Shown here: piece after piece, positions 5,684 to 6,764 of the stretch
Numbering within the stretch: the first letter of the stretch is position 1
Layout of the letters: every line of letters starts with the position of its first letter
The notes under the pieces: generated by a model
Told to the model about the DNA's origin: nothing
Databases searched by the model: none
The model's input: the letters and a program-made list of their open reading frames with translations, nothing else
Assembly: GCA_947589725.1 (NCBI GenBank)
Contig: CANQCQ010000050.1
Location: 1 to 6,764 of the forward strand
DNA: 6,764 nucleotides
Origin: an uncultured Bacilli bacterium
GTDB lineage: Bacteria; Bacillota_I; Bacilli_A; RF39; UBA660
Direction of reading: 5' to 3'
Program-made: the position numbers and the translations under genes

Positions 5684-5786
5684 TCTTTTTCAAAAACCAT
5701 TAGAAAAAATTTCCACATTTGGCATTTGACCCATCGCTATTCGCAAGATCGGGTGGATATAAAATCTCTTTCCTTTTTTCTCGACT
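5652..5786 (-). promoter_or_regulatory. L20-type autoregulatory leader of infC-rpmI-rplT(-rpsB)
   Basis: The leader runs from the predicted transcription start (about 5786) to the terminator U-tract. Three segments make a switch on the minus strand: TTATATCCAC (5753-5762), GTGGATATAA (5674-5683) and TTATATCCGC (5660-5669). The first and third differ by one base and compete for the second, forming an antiterminator or the terminator. Directly after segment 1, CCC/GGG closes an irregular hairpin (about 5732-5755) with further AUC/GAU and GC/GC pairs, a bulged G, a bulged UU and a GAAUA loop, a candidate protein-binding element. In Bacillus subtilis L20 represses this operon by causing premature termination in the leader. 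The gene context and geometry fit that class (Rfam L20_leader), though I cannot align it to the family model here. The region also accounts for the roughly 220-nt gap between infC and glyS. Confidence 0.8.
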
Positions 5787-5792
5787 AGTAAT

Positions 5793-5821
5793 ATTATATG
5801 TATCTAATCCCTAGTTGTCAA
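5793..5821 (-). promoter_or_regulatory. Consensus sigma-A promoter of the infC operon
   Basis: TTGACA (5816-5821) and TATAAT (5793-5798) are both perfect and separated by exactly 17 bp. Transcription should start near 5786 and enter the attenuator leader. It is by far the best promoter in the window, lies 36 nt past the glyS stop, and fits strong expression of ribosomal genes held in check by downstream attenuation. Confidence 0.9.
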
Positions 5822-5856
5822 TAATTTTATTATATTTTTTTAGTTTTTTTACTTTA

Positions 5857-6764
5857 TTAATTTAATTTAGAAGTAATATAGTCTTCAATTTCTTCTAGTT
5901 TTAAAACTATTTGTTCCATAGTATCTCTATCTCTTAATGTAACTGTTCCATTATTTATAGTTTCATCATCTACTGTAATTGCAAATGGAGTACCAATCGC
6001 ATCACATCTTCGATATCTTTTTCCAATTGAACCTGACTCATCATAACTAGTCATAAATTTCTTAGATAATTTCTCATATACTTCTTCTGCTTTTCCACCA
6101 TGATATTTTTTAGCAAGTGGTAATACTGCTACTTTATATGGAGCAAGTACTGGATTTATTTTTAAAACCTCTCTAGTCTCATTTTCTAAAACTTCTTCAC
6201 AATAAGCATCACAAAGTACTGCAAGAACTAATCTATCAACACCAACAGAAGGTTCTATTACATAAGGAATATACTTCTCATTTGTTTCAGGATCTAAATA
6301 TTTTAATTCAACTTTTGAATGTTTCTCATGAACAGATAAATCATAATCTGTTCTATCGGCAATTCCCCATAATTCTCCCCATCCCATTGGATAATTATAT
6401 TCAATATCAGTAGTTGCTTTACTATAAAATACTAATTCATGAGGTTCATGATCTCTATATCTTAAATTTTCTTCTTTTATTCCTAAAGACTTTAAGAAGT
6501 CTAAACAATTTTTCTTCCAATAATTAAACCATTCTAAATCACTCCCTGGTTTACAGAAAAATTCATATTCCATTTGTTCAAATTCACGAGTTCTAAAAAT
6601 AAAATTTCCTGGAGTTATTTCATTTCTAAATGCTTTACCAATTTGTCCAATACCAAATGGAATTTTTGCTCTTTGACTTCTTTGAACATTATTAAAATTA
6701 ACAAATATTCCTTGAGCAGTTTCTCCTCTTAAATATACTTTACTAGCCGAATCATTAGTAACAC
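5857..6764 (-). CDS. glyS: Glycyl-tRNA synthetase, single-chain class II type (5' end outside the window)
   Basis: This enzyme charges tRNA-Gly with glycine using ATP. The frame is open to the right edge, so about 301 C-terminal residues of an enzyme normally near 450-460 are visible; the ATG at 6571-6573 is only an internal methionine. In visible numbering, [12 protein letters not shown] (12-23) and the [18 protein letters not shown] region lead into class II motif 2 ([10 protein letters not shown], 56-65). [16 protein letters not shown] is the glycine-site region, and motif 3 appears as [14 protein letters not shown] near 170-183. The anticodon-binding domain begins about residue 204 ([13 protein letters not shown]) and ends in a complete C-terminus with [25 protein letters not shown]. 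This is the alpha-2 homodimeric type, not the GlyQ/GlyS heterotetramer. No hairpin terminator is visible before the infC promoter, so some glyS transcripts may run into the infC leader. Confidence 0.97.
   Translation of the reverse strand, partial: VTNDSASKVYLRGETAQGIFVNFNNVQRSQRAKIPFGIGQIGKAFRNEITPGNFIFRTREFEQMEYEFFCKPGSDLEWFNYWKKNCLDFLKSLGIKEENLRYRDHEPHELVFYSKATTDIEYNYPMGWGELWGIADRTDYDLSVHEKHSKVELKYLDPETNEKYIPYVIEPSVGVDRLVLAVLCDAYCEEVLENETREVLKINPVLAPYKVAVLPLAKKYHGGKAEEVYEKLSKKFMTSYDESGSIGKRYRRCDAIGTPFAITVDDETINNGTVTLRDRDTMEQIVLKLEEIEDYITSKLN

Noticed and set aside
5857..6573. Treating the glyS ORF as complete from the ATG at 6571-6573
   Set aside because: The frame stays open to the window edge and encodes conserved synthetase sequence including RGETAQG and motif 2, so that ATG is an internal methionine.
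1..6764. Mycoplasma-type genetic code (UGA read as Trp)
   Set aside because: Trp positions checked in glyS and rplT, and the intact standard-code frames of rpsB, tsf and rpmI, use UGG, and no gene needs an in-frame UGA; the absence of UGA stops alone is explained by AT bias and few genes.
1..6764. CRISPR array, insertion sequence, tRNA or rRNA gene, T-box riboswitch
   Set aside because: No regular repeats, transposase frame, terminal inverted repeats or recognisable structural RNA were seen; the glyS leader where a T-box might occur lies outside the window.

Overview
This is an AT-rich window in which every gene lies on the minus strand, so transcription runs from high to low coordinates. 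The low GC, strong GGAGG-type ribosome binding sites, consensus sigma-A-type promoter, single-chain class II glycyl-tRNA synthetase and L20-type attenuator upstream of infC all suggest a low-GC Firmicute or a Mollicutes-related Bacillus, perhaps an uncultured host-associated lineage. That placement is inference. Tryptophan is encoded by UGG wherever I checked it, and every visible stop is UAA or UAG, so nothing indicates the UGA=Trp code.

In transcription order the layout is: the 3' two-thirds of glyS (glycyl-tRNA synthetase, running off the right edge); a consensus promoter (TTGACA, 17 bp, TATAAT) with a leader of about 135-150 nt that can switch between an antiterminator and an intrinsic terminator; infC (IF-3), which apparently starts at a non-canonical AUC codon; rpmI (L35); rplT (L20); rpsB (S2); a terminator; tsf (EF-Ts); a terminator; a small tail-anchored membrane protein of unknown function; frr (ribosome recycling factor); and two unrecognised soluble proteins in a close pair.

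The named genes are all translation components: tRNA charging, initiation, ribosome assembly (S2, L20, L35), elongation and recycling. Two usually separate clusters, infC-rpmI-rplT and rpsB-tsf-(pyrH)-frr, are joined end to end here, and pyrH is missing from its usual place between tsf and frr. A tail-anchored protein sits there instead.

The most unusual feature is that the two adjacent ribosomal proteins L20 and S2 each carry a long Lys/Glu/Thr-rich C-terminal linker ending in nearly the same domain of about 37 residues, which resembles the Rho N-terminal (Rho_N)/SAP helix-loop-helix fold. The two copies are similar in DNA as well as protein, including a 17-nt identical run. L20 is also the expected repressor of its own operon through the leader, so the added domain lies on the regulator of the circuit seen upstream.
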